Positions 49,401-56,880 of a stretch of 64,000 nucleotides of DNA are shown piece by piece. The DNA comes from LMUY01 sp965276785 (GTDB taxonomy: Bacteria; Pseudomonadota; Alphaproteobacteria; Acetobacterales; Acetobacteraceae), in the NCBI GenBank assembly GCA_965276785.1, contig OZ255629.1, forward strand, positions 3,410,001 through 3,474,000, given 5' to 3'. The first letter of the stretch is position 1. Each line of letters starts with the position of its first letter. The notes beneath the pieces are model-generated. The model was not told where the DNA came from. It saw only the letters and a list, made by a program, of their open reading frames with translations, and searched no databases. The translations under genes were made by a program, and so were the position numbers.

Positions 49401-49579
49401 CCGGTGGCGGTATGCTTGAGTTCGTAGCGCACCCCGCCGCCGTTGGGGCCGCCGCTGGCGGTGGTGCCGAACAGGTCTCCCGCTGCGTCCGTCAGCAGGG
49501 GGCCGACCGGGTCCTTGCCGTCCGACCCTGGGGCGTCGCCGCCATTGAACGAAAACAGCGTCGCAAGCGTGGTGGCCAT
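46484..49579 (-). CDS. Large repeat protein: GloVer-type repeats plus three carbohydrate-binding-like repeats
   Basis: A 1031-residue protein with no classical signal peptide (MATTLATLFSFNGGDAPGSD). Residues 1-210 and about 330-690 carry repeats of the type DAAGDLFGTTASGG...G.VFEL (TIGR03803-like, choice-of-anchor tandem repeat). About 215-300 is a beta-strand domain ending FTVTDTDAAGISVTDTTT. From about 699 there are three tandem repeats of roughly 111 residues with GxGPDTLAL, ISVDGxQVGG, GxF-P-H-V-YLNAS, VDSAAIDG and AVLSNDG, resembling CBM60-type carbohydrate-binding modules. The start ATG 49579 has GAGG upstream. Probably exported and surface-associated; the export route is unknown. Confidence 0.85.
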   Translation of the reverse strand: MATTLATLFSFNGGDAPGSDGKDPVGPLLTDAAGDLFGTTASGGPNGGGVRYELKHTATGYAGFTSLNKDVPNYSSIFPSFAVFDGVGLAGTSSATVTDSAGDVFGESPVGGAYGDGYLYEIASTATTPRVLFSFGGTDGAAPQGGLLIDAAGDLFGLTASGERGFSASFSGYGTIFELPTAASPALSISGTLPGQIVAAGATIAPFAGVTIADAGANQTEQVTVALSAPANGTLSDLSGGIYDAATGSYTVAGSAAAVTAAVQGLVFLPSAGPAQTTSFTVTDTDAAGISVTDTTTSVTSAASPAGPSQATPQVVSLGQFVTDNGETSTFYGVAPDVPLTVDAAGNVFILTAAQFAGAAGNGDVTEFVNQGGSYSGPVGVATIGNDVSTEPGSVVALASGQLFTGVNRQTLPGSEFDLFGAAGNNTGATPVGIGADLRPPYQLVADTAENIFGVSQNGWFEVASGPSLGNAMALPTPDAGPTTGGLSIDGQGDVFGVETLTGSNGPASGVFELAPSQFLGGQASFVGYGPAGLLTADSSLAVDAAGDLFGTTGSGGAYGEGVIFELAKPAYNVSETPTVLASLDGATGSAIGSLIVDAAGNLFGEGSGGPDGTVFELADINGLYASAPATLLNLAVTDGETPQGGLVADAQGNLFGYTAGGSVQVLPVTGFSHGAYNTVGSVFEVTGSGFQPDPVTVGTGPDTLALHVSQRAAPAGAKYTISVDGTQVGGVQTTFADVLAGQTETLDALGSFTPGDHRVTIDYLNASNSLLFVDSAAIDGTGIAGGQAVLSNDGTAAFTFAGAGAAPTIGAGPDVLALQVSQRAQPAGAFFTLSVDGQQVGGIQTATANVLDGQSQELDVLGNFAPGTSHTVGVTYLNASSSLLLVDSAAINGQTLAGAGAVLSNDGSLGFSFAAPGEAAPTVLGSGPDTLALNLATYGAGAAVPFTISVDGSQIGGVQSLTAVQGSGPSQVFDVMGSFAGTHTVTVNDLNPANGVAALLSGGASIDGTAIPSSVLAGQAGSSQSFQFKL
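46487..47485 (-). repeat. Three in-gene tandem repeats (about 333 bp each)
   Basis: These encode the three C-terminal domains of the large repeat protein. Repeats 1 and 2 are nearly alike at the protein level (GPDTLALHVSQRA/GPDVLALQVSQRA, SNDGTAAF/SNDGSLGF); repeat 3 has diverged (LNLATYGAGAAVPF, missing the SQR and NAS-SLL motifs). Tandem duplication within the gene is the simplest explanation, with repeat 3 the oldest or relaxed. Confidence 0.8.
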
Positions 49580-49881
49580 GTGAGTCCTCAACCGGAATGG
49601 TAGACAATCGTAACCATTTCCTGCCACGTGTCCGCTGACGAACCCGTGACAGGGCGCGAGCGGCGGCACCTGTCACGTTTTCGCCGCACTTGCTCGGCAC
49701 GACACAGATCAGGTGACGCCGGTTAAGAATTTGGCTATGATTTGGCAGCTACGATGCGGAGGTCGCGCCCCTGTGGAGTTCAGACTGATCTGCGTATCTT
49801 GACCTGCCCTGCCCTCGCGATCAGTTCTCCAACCCTGCTGCCGGATTGGGCCGGCCGCAGTGCAAGGACGCCCGTCGCGCC
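49580..49881. other. Divergent intergenic region (repeat protein / miaB)
   Basis: A 302-base region from which the repeat-protein gene runs left and miaB runs right. A good promoter for miaB is visible near 49713-49741. I see no gene or repeat element in it. Open frames crossing it are weak shadows. Confidence 0.6.
49713..49741 (+). promoter_or_regulatory. Candidate miaB-operon promoter
   Basis: GTGACG (49713-49718), 17-base spacer, TATGAT (49736-49741). The -10 is one base from the TATAAT consensus and the -35 retains TGAC. It would give a leader of about 135 bases before the miaB ATG at 49882. Confidence 0.5.
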
Positions 49882-51237
49882 ATGACATCCGCCAAGCGCC
49901 TCCATGTGATTACTTGGGGGTGCCAGATGAACGTTTATGACAGCGCCCGCATGGCGGACGTTTTGGCGCCGCTCGGCTACGTGCCCACCGCGGCGGCCGA
50001 GGATGCCGATCTGGTCATTCTCAACACCTGCCATATCCGGGACCGTGCCGCCGAGAAGGTGTTTTCCGAGCTTGGCAAGCTGCGCGCGGTGAAACTCGCC
50101 CGCGCCGCCGAGGGTCGCCGGACCGTGCTTGCCGTGGCCGGCTGCGTCGCCCAGGCGGAGGGTGAGGCGCTGCTCGACCGCGCCCCTTACGTGGATATCG
50201 TGCTTGGCCCGCAGACCTACCATCGGCTGCCGGAGATGGTCGCCCGCGCCGCTCGCGCCGCCGGCACCGTGATCGAGACCGATTTTACCACGGTCGAGAA
50301 GTTTGACGCGTTGCCGGACGACGCCGCCAGCCAGGGGCTGACCGCTTTCCTCACCATCCAGGAGGGCTGCGACAAGTTCTGCTCGTTCTGTGTCGTGCCC
50401 TACACCCGCGGCGCGGAAGTCAGCCGGCCGCCGGGGGCCGTTCTCGCCGAGGCAAGGCGCATGGTGGCCGGGGGCACCCGGGAAATCACCTTGCTCGGCC
50501 AGAACGTCAATGCCTGGCGCGGTGTGGGGCCGAGTGGTTTGGCTTGGGGCCTGGGCCGCCTGGTGCGCGCGCTTGCCGACCTTCCCGGCCTGCGCCGCAT
50601 CCGCTACACGACCAGCCATCCCCGCGACATGGATGACGAGTTGATCGCGGCACACCGCGATGTCCCGGCGCTGATGCCGTTTTTGCATTTACCCGTGCAG
50701 TCCGGGTCTGACCGTATGCTTGCCGCGATGAACCGGCGCCACAGCGTGGACGACTATCGGCGCCTGGTGGACCGCCTGCGCGTCGCGCGGCCTGACTTGG
50801 CGCTCTCGTCGGACTTCATCGTCGGCTACCCCGGGGAAACCGACGCCGACCACGCTGCAACCATGGCGCTGGTGCGGGAGATTGGCTTTGCCCAGGCCTT
50901 CTCGTTCAAATATTCCGCCCGACCCGGCACCCCCGCTGCTGCCGCGACGGCGCATGTCCCCGAGCCGGTAAAGGACGATCGGCTGCAGGAGTTGCAAGCG
51001 GCACTGCGGGAGAGCCAAACCGCATTCAACGCCCTGGCTCAGGGACAGACGCTGCCTGTCCTGGTCACCGGCCTGGGCCGCCGCCCCGGCCAACTCGGCG
51101 GCCGCACCCCCGCGCTCCAACCGGTGCATTTTCCCGGTCCCGCATCGCTGATCGGCGCCGAAGTCTCGGTGACGATCGTTGAAACGCACACCAACTCTCT
51201 TTCTGGCCTCTTGGAACAGGAGCTTGCCTGCGCTTGA
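49882..51237 (+). CDS. miaB: tRNA-2-methylthio-N6-dimethylallyladenosine synthase MiaB
   Basis: Radical-SAM methylthiotransferase acting on tRNA A37. The 451-residue protein has the MTTase N-terminal cluster ligands Cys14 ([11 protein letters not shown]), Cys50 (LNTCHIRD) and Cys88 ([10 protein letters not shown]), the radical-SAM motif with Cys163, Cys167 and Cys170 ([17 protein letters not shown]), and a C-terminal TRAM domain ([17 protein letters not shown]). The start is ATG 49882; an upstream extension of 12 codons lacks support. It heads the miaB-phoH-ybeY-CorC operon. Confidence 0.97.
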   Translation: MTSAKRLHVITWGCQMNVYDSARMADVLAPLGYVPTAAAEDADLVILNTCHIRDRAAEKVFSELGKLRAVKLARAAEGRRTVLAVAGCVAQAEGEALLDRAPYVDIVLGPQTYHRLPEMVARAARAAGTVIETDFTTVEKFDALPDDAASQGLTAFLTIQEGCDKFCSFCVVPYTRGAEVSRPPGAVLAEARRMVAGGTREITLLGQNVNAWRGVGPSGLAWGLGRLVRALADLPGLRRIRYTTSHPRDMDDELIAAHRDVPALMPFLHLPVQSGSDRMLAAMNRRHSVDDYRRLVDRLRVARPDLALSSDFIVGYPGETDADHAATMALVREIGFAQAFSFKYSARPGTPAAAATAHVPEPVKDDRLQELQAALRESQTAFNALAQGQTLPVLVTGLGRRPGQLGGRTPALQPVHFPGPASLIGAEVSVTIVETHTNSLSGLLEQELACA

Positions 51238-52292
51238 CACATATCGCCCCGGCCATTGCCGTGACCAATCCGCCCGCCCTGCCCGGCCGCGCCGTGACTA
51301 TGCAGTTCAACGACAATACGTTGTTGCCACTGCTGCTTGGCGATCACGACCGGCACTTGGTGCGGTTGGAGCAAGGCTTGGGCGTCCGTCTGTCCTGCCG
51401 CGGCAACCGGGTGGCCATCAGTGGCGAACCAGCGCAGATCGAAGTGGCGCAGGCCGCCCTTGCTGGGCTCTGGCAACGCCTCGTGCGCGGGCAGGGGGTG
51501 GCGATGGCCGATGTCGAGGCGGTGATCCGGATGGGCAACCATATGGCCAGCGAGCCAGATCCGCGCCTGCCGCTGTCGGACCTGCCTGCCATCCGCACCC
51601 GGCGTGGCTCCGTGGGGCCGCGTTCGCCGGGCCAGGCAAACTATATGGACCTGCTGGGCCGCTTCGAGATGGTGTTCGGCATCGGGCCGGCCGGAACTGG
51701 CAAGACCTATCTTGCCGTCGCCCAAGCCGTCGCCATGCTGGCGGCCGGGCAAGTGGAGCGCATCATCCTCTCCCGCCCGGCGGTGGAGGCCGGCGAACGG
51801 CTCGGCTTTCTGCCCGGCGACCTCAAGGAGAAGGTCGATCCTTACCTTCGCCCGCTCTACGATGCGCTGGGCGACATGATGCCCGGTGACCAGGTGGCTC
51901 GACGCATGTCCACCGGTGAGATTGAAGTGGCTCCGCTCGCCTTCATGCGCGGCCGCACCCTGGCGCACGCGTTTGTGATTTTGGACGAGGCGCAAAACAC
52001 GACCGCGCCGCAGATGAAGATGTTCCTCACCCGCATGGGCGAGGGCACCCGCATGGTCATTACCGGCGACCTCAGTCAAGTAGACCTGCCGCCAGGCCAG
52101 CGCTCTGGTCTGCGCGATGCGCTGGACACGCTGGAGGGCGTTCAGGGCATCGGTGTTTGCCGCTTCGACGTGAGGGATGTCGTGCGTCATCCCCTCGTCG
52201 CACGTATAGTGGACGCGTATGAGCAGCGGGCCGTGGCCGAGCGGGACACTCGCGGCCGGGCCAAACGGGAGAGTGATGGAGCCTCCAAGTAG
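51234..52292 (+). CDS. phoH: PhoH-family NTPase
   Basis: A 352-residue PhoH-like ATPase. Walker A GPAGTGKT is at 151-158, followed by [20 protein letters not shown], Walker [15 protein letters not shown] and [13 protein letters not shown], all standard for the family; an N-terminal KH-like region precedes it. The start is an unusual TTG at 51234 overlapping the miaB stop as TTGA, so translation is coupled. Proposed roles are in RNA metabolism with YbeY, whose gene follows and overlaps its end by 17 bases. Confidence 0.95.
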   Translation: MTHIAPAIAVTNPPALPGRAVTMQFNDNTLLPLLLGDHDRHLVRLEQGLGVRLSCRGNRVAISGEPAQIEVAQAALAGLWQRLVRGQGVAMADVEAVIRMGNHMASEPDPRLPLSDLPAIRTRRGSVGPRSPGQANYMDLLGRFEMVFGIGPAGTGKTYLAVAQAVAMLAAGQVERIILSRPAVEAGERLGFLPGDLKEKVDPYLRPLYDALGDMMPGDQVARRMSTGEIEVAPLAFMRGRTLAHAFVILDEAQNTTAPQMKMFLTRMGEGTRMVITGDLSQVDLPPGQRSGLRDALDTLEGVQGIGVCRFDVRDVVRHPLVARIVDAYEQRAVAERDTRGRAKRESDGASK

Positions 52293-52728
52293 CCGAAGTC
52301 CCCCTGTAGTCCACGGTAAGGGAAGGACGATTGTTCTAGTTGCCGACCGGCGATGGCGTCGCATGGTGCCTCGCGTAGAACGGTTGGCGGAGCGAGCGGC
52401 CGCCGCAGCTGGGGGCGCCGCTGTTGTCTTGCTGGCCTCGGACGGCATGGTCAAACGTCTGAACGCCAAGCATTGCGGCCGCAACAAGCCCACGAACGTG
52501 CTGACCTTTGACAGTGGAGACGTAGTGCTCGCCGCTGGCGTCGTGCAGCGTGAGGCGCGAGCCACGGGCCGCCGGGTCTCCCATGTCCTGGCCCATCTGG
52601 TGGTGCATGGCGCGCTTCACTTACGCGGCCACGACCATGGGTGCGCCGGCGAGGCCCGGCGTATGGAACTGCGCGAGACCCGCCTTTTGCACGGCCTCGG
52701 CATGCCGGATCCGTGGCGCCGGGCATGA
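52276..52728 (+). CDS. ybeY: Endoribonuclease YbeY
   Basis: Metal-dependent single-strand RNase for rRNA maturation and ribosome quality control. The 150-residue protein carries the signature HVLAHLVVHGALHLRGHDH, with the zinc-binding His residues (two in HLxVHGxLH and one in GHDH), after NKPTNVLTFDSGD. ATG 52276, or GTG 52273, starts within the last codons of phoH. The stop overlaps the start of the CorC-type gene as ATGA. Confidence 0.95.
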   Translation: MEPPSSRSPPVVHGKGRTIVLVADRRWRRMVPRVERLAERAAAAAGGAAVVLLASDGMVKRLNAKHCGRNKPTNVLTFDSGDVVLAAGVVQREARATGRRVSHVLAHLVVHGALHLRGHDHGCAGEARRMELRETRLLHGLGMPDPWRRA

Positions 52729-53618
52729 TGGAGGCTGTCAAATCCATTCTGTTGCAGCGCTTGCGGCAACGCATCTGGGGCCGCGGACACGAGCACAGCG
52801 TGCGCGAGAGCATTGCCGAGCTGGTTCAGGAGGCGGCCGACGCCACACCGGAACCCGGCGAGGCGCCTGAGCTCGACCGCAATGAACGCGCCCTGATCGC
52901 CAACGTGCTGCGCCTGCGCGGCACCACCGCCGACGATGTCATGGTTCCGCGCGCCGATATCGTCGCCATGCCGGTGAGCGTAACATTAGACGAAGCGCTT
53001 GGGCATATCCGGCGGGAGGGCCATTCCCGCCTGCCGGTGTTTCATGAGCAACTCGATGACATCGTCGGCATGGTCCACATCAAGGACGTGTTTGCCTATG
53101 TTGGCCGCCCGGAAGAGTTCCGGTTGGACGCGATCTTGCGTACACCCTTGATGGTGGCGCCCCAGGTTCCCGTGCTCGATTTGCTCCTGCAGATGCGACA
53201 GGCTCGTATCCATCTCGCTCTTGTTGTGGACGAGTATGGCGGCATTGACGGGTTGGTGACGATTGAAGACCTGGTTGAAACGATCACCGGCGACATTGCC
53301 GACGAGCACGACGAAGAGGACGCGCCGCTCATCACCGAACGACCCGACGGTACGCTGGACCTGGATGCACGCCTGCCTGTGGAGGCCTTCGAGGCGCGTT
53401 TTGGCCCGATTTTGACGGAAGAGGAGCGAGCCGCCGACCTTGACACCGTGGGCGGACTGATTTTCCTTCTCGCCGGCCGCGTTCCGCCACGGGGCGAGGT
53501 GGTGACGCATGCCTCCGGGATGGAGTTCCGCGTGTTGGATTCCGACCCTCGCCGCATCCGGCGGCTTCGCGCCCGCCTGCCTGCGGGAATGGTTCCACTG
53601 GCCGCAGCGGCCGAATAG
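52725..53618 (+). CDS. CBS-domain protein of the HlyC/CorC family
   Basis: A 297-residue cytoplasmic protein with an N-terminal helical part, two CBS domains (VMVPRADIVAMPVSVTLDEA to about 190, including LALVVDEYGGIDGLVTIEDLVE), and a C-terminal CorC/HlyC transporter-associated domain (DGTLDLDARLPVEAFEARFG, TVGGLIFLLAGRVPPRGEV). It lacks the DUF21 membrane domain, so it is the soluble CorC form linked to Mg2+/Co2+ tolerance. In many alphaproteobacteria lnt follows at this point; it is absent here. Confidence 0.93.
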   Translation: MMEAVKSILLQRLRQRIWGRGHEHSVRESIAELVQEAADATPEPGEAPELDRNERALIANVLRLRGTTADDVMVPRADIVAMPVSVTLDEALGHIRREGHSRLPVFHEQLDDIVGMVHIKDVFAYVGRPEEFRLDAILRTPLMVAPQVPVLDLLLQMRQARIHLALVVDEYGGIDGLVTIEDLVETITGDIADEHDEEDAPLITERPDGTLDLDARLPVEAFEARFGPILTEEERAADLDTVGGLIFLLAGRVPPRGEVVTHASGMEFRVLDSDPRRIRRLRARLPAGMVPLAAAAE

Positions 53619-53633
53619 CTAGGTTTTCGGCCG

Positions 53634-53921
53634 CTATAACCGGCCGAACTCGTCACGTTCGGGATGGCGCTCCCGGGGATTGTCCTGGCTTTTGCTCGAT
53701 TTACCTTGTTCGTCGAGGCCCGACACGCGATCGACATCGGTCCCGGTCTCCACCGACTCCGTGCGATCGTCCCGCGATGGCGGCTCGACGTTCTTCGCTC
53801 CAGTTCGGGTTCCGCCTACCCGGTCACTGCCGCCTGCCTTGGCCTCGCTGTTGCGGTGATTGCCGGTGTTCTGCTGGTCCTCGGTGTGGTCCACTTCGGC
53901 TTCGGTGTGCGGCTGCTTCAT
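53634..53921 (-). CDS. Small hydrophilic, probably disordered protein
   Basis: A 95-residue protein with almost no hydrophobic residues, rich in Asp, Glu, Arg, Thr and Ser (for example KQPHTEAEVDHTEDQQNTGN at the N-terminus and KSSKSQDNPRERHPERDEF at the end). No fold or family is recognisable; it is expected to be intrinsically disordered. GGGAG lies about 9 bases before the ATG at 53921. It is convergent with the CorC-type gene, and its 3' end is 16 bases from that gene's stop. Moderately likely to be a real gene. Confidence 0.5.
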   Translation of the reverse strand: MKQPHTEAEVDHTEDQQNTGNHRNSEAKAGGSDRVGGTRTGAKNVEPPSRDDRTESVETGTDVDRVSGLDEQGKSSKSQDNPRERHPERDEFGRL

Positions 53922-54002
53922 GGCTGCTACTCCCCAATCCCTGTTTCGAACGCAGCAGGCATGAGTTCAGTTCGACGCAGGGCTGAGCAATGCTGACCGG
54001 TT

Positions 54003-54053
54003 AGGGCGTGATCCACGCTTCAGCTTGATCGCACTTAAAGCGATCAGGCTCTA
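54003..54053. repeat. Short palindromic repeat at the fliP 3' end
   Basis: Contains AAGCGATCAGGCTCTA (54038-54053), a 16-base exact match to the arm of the repeats at the lpxC 5' end, and a degenerate hairpin (CGCTTCAGCTTGATCG... CTTAAAGCG). The fliP stop codon (54051-54053) is formed by the last bases of the repeat. It could act as a 3' stabilising or terminating hairpin for fliO-fliP; this is inference. Confidence 0.6.
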
Positions 54054-54785
54054 ATGCATTGGTGCAAACCCCTGCACCAAGCTGCCAGAAACCAAGCGCC
54101 AGCCATCCACCAGCACAAAGAAAATCAGCTTGAACGGCAGGCTGATGCTGGCGGGCGGCAGCATCATCATGCCCAGGCTCATCAGCACGCTGCCGACCAC
54201 GATGTCGATCACGAGGAAGGGCAAGTAAAGCAAGAAACCCATCTCGAAAGCACGCCGCAACTCTCCGATCAGGAAAGCCGGTACCAGCGCCCGCCACGGT
54301 GCGACGTCCGACGAAGCAGGAGTGGGCAGATGCCCGATGTTCAGGAACAGCTCCAAGTCGCTGCCGTGCAGGTTGGCCGCCATGAAGCGCCGGAATGGTT
54401 CCGCCGCCAGCCGCAAGCCCTCAATTTCCCCCACTCGCCCGTCCGACATGGGCAGCAGGCCGGTGGTGTAGGCCTGATCCAACACCGGCTGCATGACAAA
54501 GAAGGTCAGGAACAGCGCCAAGCCGATCAGCACCGTGTTTGGCGGCGTACCTTGCGCACCGATGGCCGAGCGCAGCAGCGACAGCACGATGACGATACGG
54601 GTGAACGCGGTGACCATAACCAGCAAACTCGGTGCCACCGAAAGCACGGTGATCAGCGCGGTCAGTTGCACCAACCGGCCAGTCGCGCCGGCACCGCCCG
54701 CGGCACCTAGGTCGATATTGACGGATTGGGCTGCCGCCAGTCCCGGCAGGACCAACAGGGCCAGCACGAGCATCAAGCGCTTCAC
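54051..54785 (-). CDS. fliP: Flagellar export gate protein FliP
   Basis: Polytopic component of the flagellar type III export gate. The 244-residue protein has a signal peptide (LMLVLALLVLPGLAAAQ), the VAPSLLVMVTAFTRIVIVLSLLR motif, GTPPNTVLIGLALFLTFFVM, and the C-terminal family signature AFLIGELRRAFEMGFLLYLPFL and VVGSVLMSLGMMMLPP. GTG 54785 overlaps the fliO stop. It is read with fliO, divergent from the flgB operon. Confidence 0.97.
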   Translation of the reverse strand: MKRLMLVLALLVLPGLAAAQSVNIDLGAAGGAGATGRLVQLTALITVLSVAPSLLVMVTAFTRIVIVLSLLRSAIGAQGTPPNTVLIGLALFLTFFVMQPVLDQAYTTGLLPMSDGRVGEIEGLRLAAEPFRRFMAANLHGSDLELFLNIGHLPTPASSDVAPWRALVPAFLIGELRRAFEMGFLLYLPFLVIDIVVGSVLMSLGMMMLPPASISLPFKLIFFVLVDGWRLVSGSLVQGFAPMH

Positions 54786-55042
54786 GATTGGGTCTCCGGC
54801 AGCCAGCCGACGACTTGGTCTTGCACGCCTGTCAGCAGCAGCACGGAACGGCCGTCGCATTCCAGCAAGACCAGGCGCCGCTTTGGGTCGACTGCGAGCG
54901 TTTCGAGCAGGCGCAGCCTCCGGCCAGGGCTGGCTCCGAGCCGGACGGTGCGGGTGGCGCGGGCCACCCTGCCGATAACCAAGATCAGCGCGAGAACCGC
55001 GGCAAGGCTGCCGACAGCAGATAGGATGGGCATCGATGTCAT
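54782..55042 (-). CDS. fliO: Flagellar biosynthesis protein FliO
   Basis: An 86-residue single-pass membrane protein with an N-terminal helix (SAVGSLAAVLALILVIGRV) and a cytoplasmic domain with LRLLETLAVDPKRRLVLLEC and GRSVLLLTG, the FliO pattern. FliO assists assembly of the FliP ring. It overlaps fliP by GTGA and lies 51 bases downstream of a small gene of unknown function. Family members are short and variable, so identity rests on pattern plus adjacency to fliP. Confidence 0.9.
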   Translation of the reverse strand: MTSMPILSAVGSLAAVLALILVIGRVARATRTVRLGASPGRRLRLLETLAVDPKRRLVLLECDGRSVLLLTGVQDQVVGWLPETQS

Positions 55043-55093
55043 GATGTTTCTCGGCCTTTTGCCTGGTGAAACGAGTGGTGCGTGCGGGTTTGC

Positions 55094-55396
55094 TTAAGCG
55101 TTGCCCTGTGCTTGCAGCGCCTCCGTCAGTTGGTTGACCGCTGCGAGCAACGCGATGAGTTGGGGCCGCAGGCTGCGGCCGAGTTCGGGCGGCAGGTCCA
55201 GCGCTTTGGCGCACAGCAATCCCACCCCACGGTCCAGCCCCGCCATCTCCACCGTGCGGCCGTTTTCAACCAGGACGCGCGCGATGCAGACGGTTCGCGC
55301 CAAACCCTCGCTCATGCCCGTGGCGGTTTGGAGCGCGGCCGTGTCAAACCCGGCGTGATCGAAGCTGAGAAGCCCTGTGCGTTCCATGCTGGCCAT
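55094..55396 (-). CDS. Hypothetical protein in the flagellar cluster
   Basis: A 100-residue soluble, helical protein starting MASMERTGLLSFDHAGFDTA (a second ATG follows three codons later). It contains MSEGLARTVCIARVLVENGR and a Leu/Ala-rich end (LRPQLIALLAAVNQLTEAL). No signal peptide or membrane segment. Position between divergent flgB and fliO-fliP suggests a flagellum-associated role, possibly as an assembly or regulatory factor, but I do not recognise a family. Confidence 0.65.
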   Translation of the reverse strand: MASMERTGLLSFDHAGFDTAALQTATGMSEGLARTVCIARVLVENGRTVEMAGLDRGVGLLCAKALDLPPELGRSLRPQLIALLAAVNQLTEALQAQGNA

Positions 55397-55473
55397 CAGA
55401 CCACACGCTGGTTACCAAACCGTTGCCGCGCGCGCTTAACTTGCCGCTAATGTTTCCGCCGCAAGATGGCGGC

Positions 55474-55854
55474 ATGAACGACAACGGTATGGGTTTGTTC
55501 GACCTTGCGGAGAAGCGGCTCGCATGGATCGACCGCAGGCAGGGCTTGCTGGCGCAGAACATCGCCAACGCCAACACGCCTGGCTATCAGGCGAAGGATC
55601 TCTCGCCATTCGCGCAGACCCTGGCCAGAGCCGCCCCGGAGCTTGCAGTCACGAACCCGCTGCATCTGGCTGGATCCACCACTCTCAGCGGTGTCCTGCA
55701 GCAGGAGCGTCCGAGTGAGCGTGCGCCGGACGGCAACGCGGTGTCGGTCGAGGACCAATTGACCAAGGTTGCCGACACAGACGGCGCGCAAGCTCTGGTG
55801 ACGAATCTCTACAAGAAATACCTGGGCCTCTTTCACACTGTCTTGGGCAAGTAG
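55474..55854 (+). CDS. flgB: Flagellar basal-body rod protein FlgB
   Basis: Proximal rod protein, 126 residues. The N-terminal helix contains the rod-protein motif LLAQNIANANTPGYQAKDLSPF, and a C-terminal heptad region (NLYKKYLGLFHTVLG) completes the coiled-coil pair. The ATG at 55474 is preferred over an upstream in-frame start. It is the first gene of flgB-flgC-fliE-fliQ-fliR-flhB and is divergent from the small unknown gene. Confidence 0.95.
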   Translation: MNDNGMGLFDLAEKRLAWIDRRQGLLAQNIANANTPGYQAKDLSPFAQTLARAAPELAVTNPLHLAGSTTLSGVLQQERPSERAPDGNAVSVEDQLTKVADTDGAQALVTNLYKKYLGLFHTVLGK

Positions 55855-55863
55855 GGCTGACCG

Positions 55864-56271
55864 ATGGACCTCACAAAGGCATTGACGATTTCCGCGCGCG
55901 GTATGGATGCGCAAACCACCAGGCTGCGGGTAATTGCCGAGAACCTTGCCAATCAGGACACCACGGGGGACACGCCCGGGGCCGATCCTTACCGCCGCAA
56001 GACCGTCACCTTCGAGGACAAGATGGATGCGGCTCTCGGCGACGAAACAGTACATGTCAAACAGATCGGCACCGACAAATCGGATTTCCCTAAGCGCTAC
56101 GATCCTTCGCACCCGGCGGCCGACGCGCAAGGCTATGTGCATACGCCGAACGTCAACAGCTTCGTCGAGGTGATGGACATGCGAGAGGCGCAACGATCCT
56201 TCAGCGCCAACCTCAACGTCATGGAAGTCACCAGGTCCATGCTTAGCCGCGCGATTGATCTGTTGAAATGA
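55864..56271 (+). CDS. flgC: Flagellar basal-body rod protein FlgC
   Basis: A 135-residue proximal rod protein. It has the rod signature SARGMDAQTTRLRVIAENLANQDT at the N-terminus and the FlgC C-terminal motif VNSFVEVMDMREAQRSF followed by NVMEVTRSMLSRAIDLL. It begins 9 bases after flgB, and its stop overlaps fliE as ATGA. Confidence 0.97.
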   Translation: MDLTKALTISARGMDAQTTRLRVIAENLANQDTTGDTPGADPYRRKTVTFEDKMDAALGDETVHVKQIGTDKSDFPKRYDPSHPAADAQGYVHTPNVNSFVEVMDMREAQRSFSANLNVMEVTRSMLSRAIDLLK

Positions 56272-56561
56272 CCATTCCCGCTGTCTCCGCCGCTACGGCG
56301 GCCCGTGCTTACGGCCAAACCGACGCCGGTCAGCCGGCCAGTCTCGAGGGCTTCGGCTCGGCCCTTACTAATGCGCTGCAAGACGTTGTCGATGCAGGCC
56401 ACCAGGCAGACCAATCATCCGCTCAGGCGATCGCCGGAAGCGGCAACCTCACCGACGTGGTAACGGCGGTGAACCGGGCCGAACTCGCCCTGCAGACCAC
56501 CACCGCCGTGCGGGACCGGGTAGTGCAGGCCTACCAGGACATCATGCGGATGGCGATTTGA
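56268..56561 (+). CDS. fliE: Flagellar hook-basal body protein FliE
   Basis: A 97-residue protein linking the MS ring to the rod. The C-terminal half carries the family pattern GSGNLTDVVTAVNRAELALQTTTAVRDRVVQAYQDIMRM (given here for its core VNRAELALQTTTAVRD). ATG 56268 overlaps the flgC stop. A 16-codon open frame directly after its stop leads into fliQ. Confidence 0.93.
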   Translation: MTIPAVSAATAARAYGQTDAGQPASLEGFGSALTNALQDVVDAGHQADQSSAQAIAGSGNLTDVVTAVNRAELALQTTTAVRDRVVQAYQDIMRMAI

Positions 56562-56607
56562 TGCCCCCGCTTCTGCCCAGCCGCCGTTCAGCCGCGAGCT
56601 GCCCACG

Positions 56608-56880
56608 GTGAACGAGGGCGAGGTCGCCGCGGCGCTACACGACACCATGCTGGTGGTGCTGAAATTGGGAGGGCCGGCCCTGGTGGCGGCGCTGGCGGTT
56701 GGCGTCGTCATGTCTCTGGTGCAGGCCGTCACACAGATTAACGAAGCGACGCTGACCTTCATTCCTAAAGTCGTCGTTATCGTGAGCGTGCTGGCGCTCA
56801 GCGGCCCGTTCATGCTCGCGACGCTGACGGACTATACGCAACTGCTGTTTGACCAGATGATCGCCATCGGCGGTCAATGA
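56608..56880 (+). CDS. fliQ: Flagellar export gate protein FliQ
   Basis: A 90-residue two-helix export gate subunit with LVVLKLGGPALVAALAVGVVMSLVQ, TQINEATLTFIPKVV and a second helix ending in LLFDQMIAI, typical of FliQ. Start GTG 56608 overlaps the stop of a preceding 16-codon mini-frame (56561-56611) as GTGA; the stop overlaps the fliR start as ATGA. Confidence 0.96.
   Translation: MNEGEVAAALHDTMLVVLKLGGPALVAALAVGVVMSLVQAVTQINEATLTFIPKVVVIVSVLALSGPFMLATLTDYTQLLFDQMIAIGGQ

Noticed and set aside
51039..52565. A 508-codon minus-strand frame over phoH
   Set aside because: Antisense shadow of phoH and its neighbours.
55397..55473. Sigma-54 or sigma-28 promoter for flgB
   Set aside because: TGG...TTGC-like and GCCG...TAA-like pieces are present but with wrong spacing.
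56561..56611. Mini-frame between fliE and fliQ as an annotated gene
   Set aside because: Only 16 codons and no evidence for a stable product; kept as a finding about coupling instead.
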